DNA of 64,000 nt from Strigops habroptila. Its lineage: Eukaryota > Chordata > Aves > Psittaciformes > Psittacidae. The notes under the pieces are model-generated. The model was not told the origin of the DNA. It was given only the letters and a program-made list of their open reading frames with translations, and made no database searches. Below, piece by piece: positions 63,250 to 64,000 of this stretch. Each line of letters begins with the position of its first letter. The first letter of the stretch is position 1. The stretch spans positions 5,658,906 through 5,722,905 of the forward strand of contig NC_044290.2 in the NCBI RefSeq assembly GCF_004027225.2, given 5' to 3'. The translations under genes were made by a program, and so were the position numbers.

Positions 63250-64000
63250 TGGGGCTGAATGTGGGGAATCGCCACCCCCAGGGCCGGTACTGTAGCACGG
63301 GATCGGTCCCGGGCCGAGGATGGGGTTTCACCCACCGGAGCCGGTCCCGGAGCACCGGCTCGGTCCCGCCCCCCGGAGCCGGTCCCGGGCCGCGTTGTGC
63401 CTCCAGCCGGGCCCACTGAGAGCGAGCCTCTTACCCGGGACCCCGGGGCACCCCCGCGGCGGGTCGGGAGCGGTGCCGGTGCGGCGGGCGGCCGCGGCCC
63501 CGGCCCTGCCCCACTCTGCCGGCGCATCACGGTGAGTGACAGCCGCCCCGGCCCTGCCCAGCCCGCACAACCCGCCGGGCTTTTCCAATCAGGCCGGGCC
63601 GGGGAGGGATTTCCTGCCGGGACGGGGCCAGCCCGAGCGGGACTTTGCCGAGCGCCGCGCCGCCCTGCGAGCCGGGCAGCCGGGACCGCGCCGCTCGCTC
63701 TGGTTCGGTCCCGGTCCCGCCCCGCACGGCTCGGCAAGTTACTGCTGGGCTCGGCTCGGTTTCAGTTCTGTACTTCTCGGTGTGGTTCGGTCCGGAGCGG
63801 TCCCGCACGGCGCGGTCCGGTGCGGTTCGGCTCGGTTTGCCCCGGTGCGGCGGGGCTGGGAGCGGCGCCAGGTGAGTGCGGCCGTGCCTGCGGAGCCCGC
63901 CCGGCTCGGGCCGCTCGCAGGAGCCGCGGAGCGACTTGGTTCGGTGGGGGCGAGAATCCCCCCCCCCCCCAAAGCAGGGATCGGTCCGGGCCGGTCCTCG
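63250..64000 (+). promoter_or_regulatory. CpG island with two plus-strand splice donors; probable promoter and alternative first exons of a gene to the right
   Basis: The last 750 bases are extremely GC- and CpG-rich, with degenerate GGAGCCGGTCCCGG and CGGTCCGGTGCGGTTCGG repeats. Two strong plus-strand donors are present: CATCACG|GTGAGTGAC ending at 63531 and GCGCCAG|GTGAGTGCG ending at 63872. These suggest alternative, probably untranslated, first exons. No coding motif is recognisable and the gene body would lie outside the window. A 13-base C run occurs at 63958-63970. Confidence 0.6.
63300..63400. repeat. Degenerate GC-rich tandem motif within the CpG island
   Basis: Variants of GGAGCCGGTCCCGG recur several times between about 63,300 and 63,400. 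Such islands are prone to sequencing gaps and collapse in bird assemblies. Confidence 0.5.

Noticed and set aside
63102-63737. 211-codon minus-strand frame in the terminal CpG island
   Set aside because: Its composition is Arg/Pro/Gly/Ala driven by GC content, it has no motif, and both strong splice donors are on the opposite strand.
1-64000. CRISPR arrays, operons, tRNA or rRNA genes
   Set aside because: No regularly spaced repeats, no bacterial gene arrangement and no recognisable structural RNA genes were seen; the window is vertebrate nuclear DNA.

Overview
The window looks like nuclear DNA from a bird. Three signs support this: CR1-type LINE 3' ends with their terminal ATTCTATG-like repeats, remnants of an avian retroviral LTR, and intron-split vertebrate genes with CpG-island promoters. 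I cannot name the species. Every gene I can support is on the minus strand and was assembled by eye from splice sites and reading phase.

Layout. (1) 1-9,620: an F-box/WD40 gene that I recognise as FBXW10-like. Ten coding exons run from 7,342 down to a stop codon at bases 1-3, in unbroken phase. A CpG island at 9.34-9.64 kb with a strong minus-strand splice donor is its likely promoter and first exon. Coding sequence upstream of the F-box exon was not found. (2) 11,635-16,022: a complete nine-exon cytochrome P450 of family 2 (497 aa), with a TATA box upstream and poly(A) signals downstream. (3) 16.0-45.8 kb: about 30 kb without a recognisable gene, holding three CR1 fragments, a perfect 49-bp tandem duplication and some AT-rich, homeodomain-motif-rich stretches. 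(4) 45,859-50,970: a two-exon melanin-concentrating hormone receptor (MCHR1-like GPCR, 370 aa) whose first exon lies in a CpG island. (5) 51.0-63.2 kb: a second apparent gene desert with one CR1 and candidate regulatory blocks. (6) 63.25-64.0 kb: a very CpG-rich island with two strong plus-strand splice donors, probably the promoter of a gene that continues to the right of the window.

The three genes do not form one pathway. FBXW10-like is a presumed SCF ubiquitin-ligase substrate adaptor. The P450 is an ER monooxygenase. The receptor is a neuropeptide GPCR. I saw no unknown multi-gene system. The points most worth following up are the truncated architecture of the FBXW10-like gene, the divergent P450 substrate region, the tandem splice acceptor in the receptor, a cluster of TAATC motifs near 58 kb, and the orphan CpG-island promoter at the right edge.
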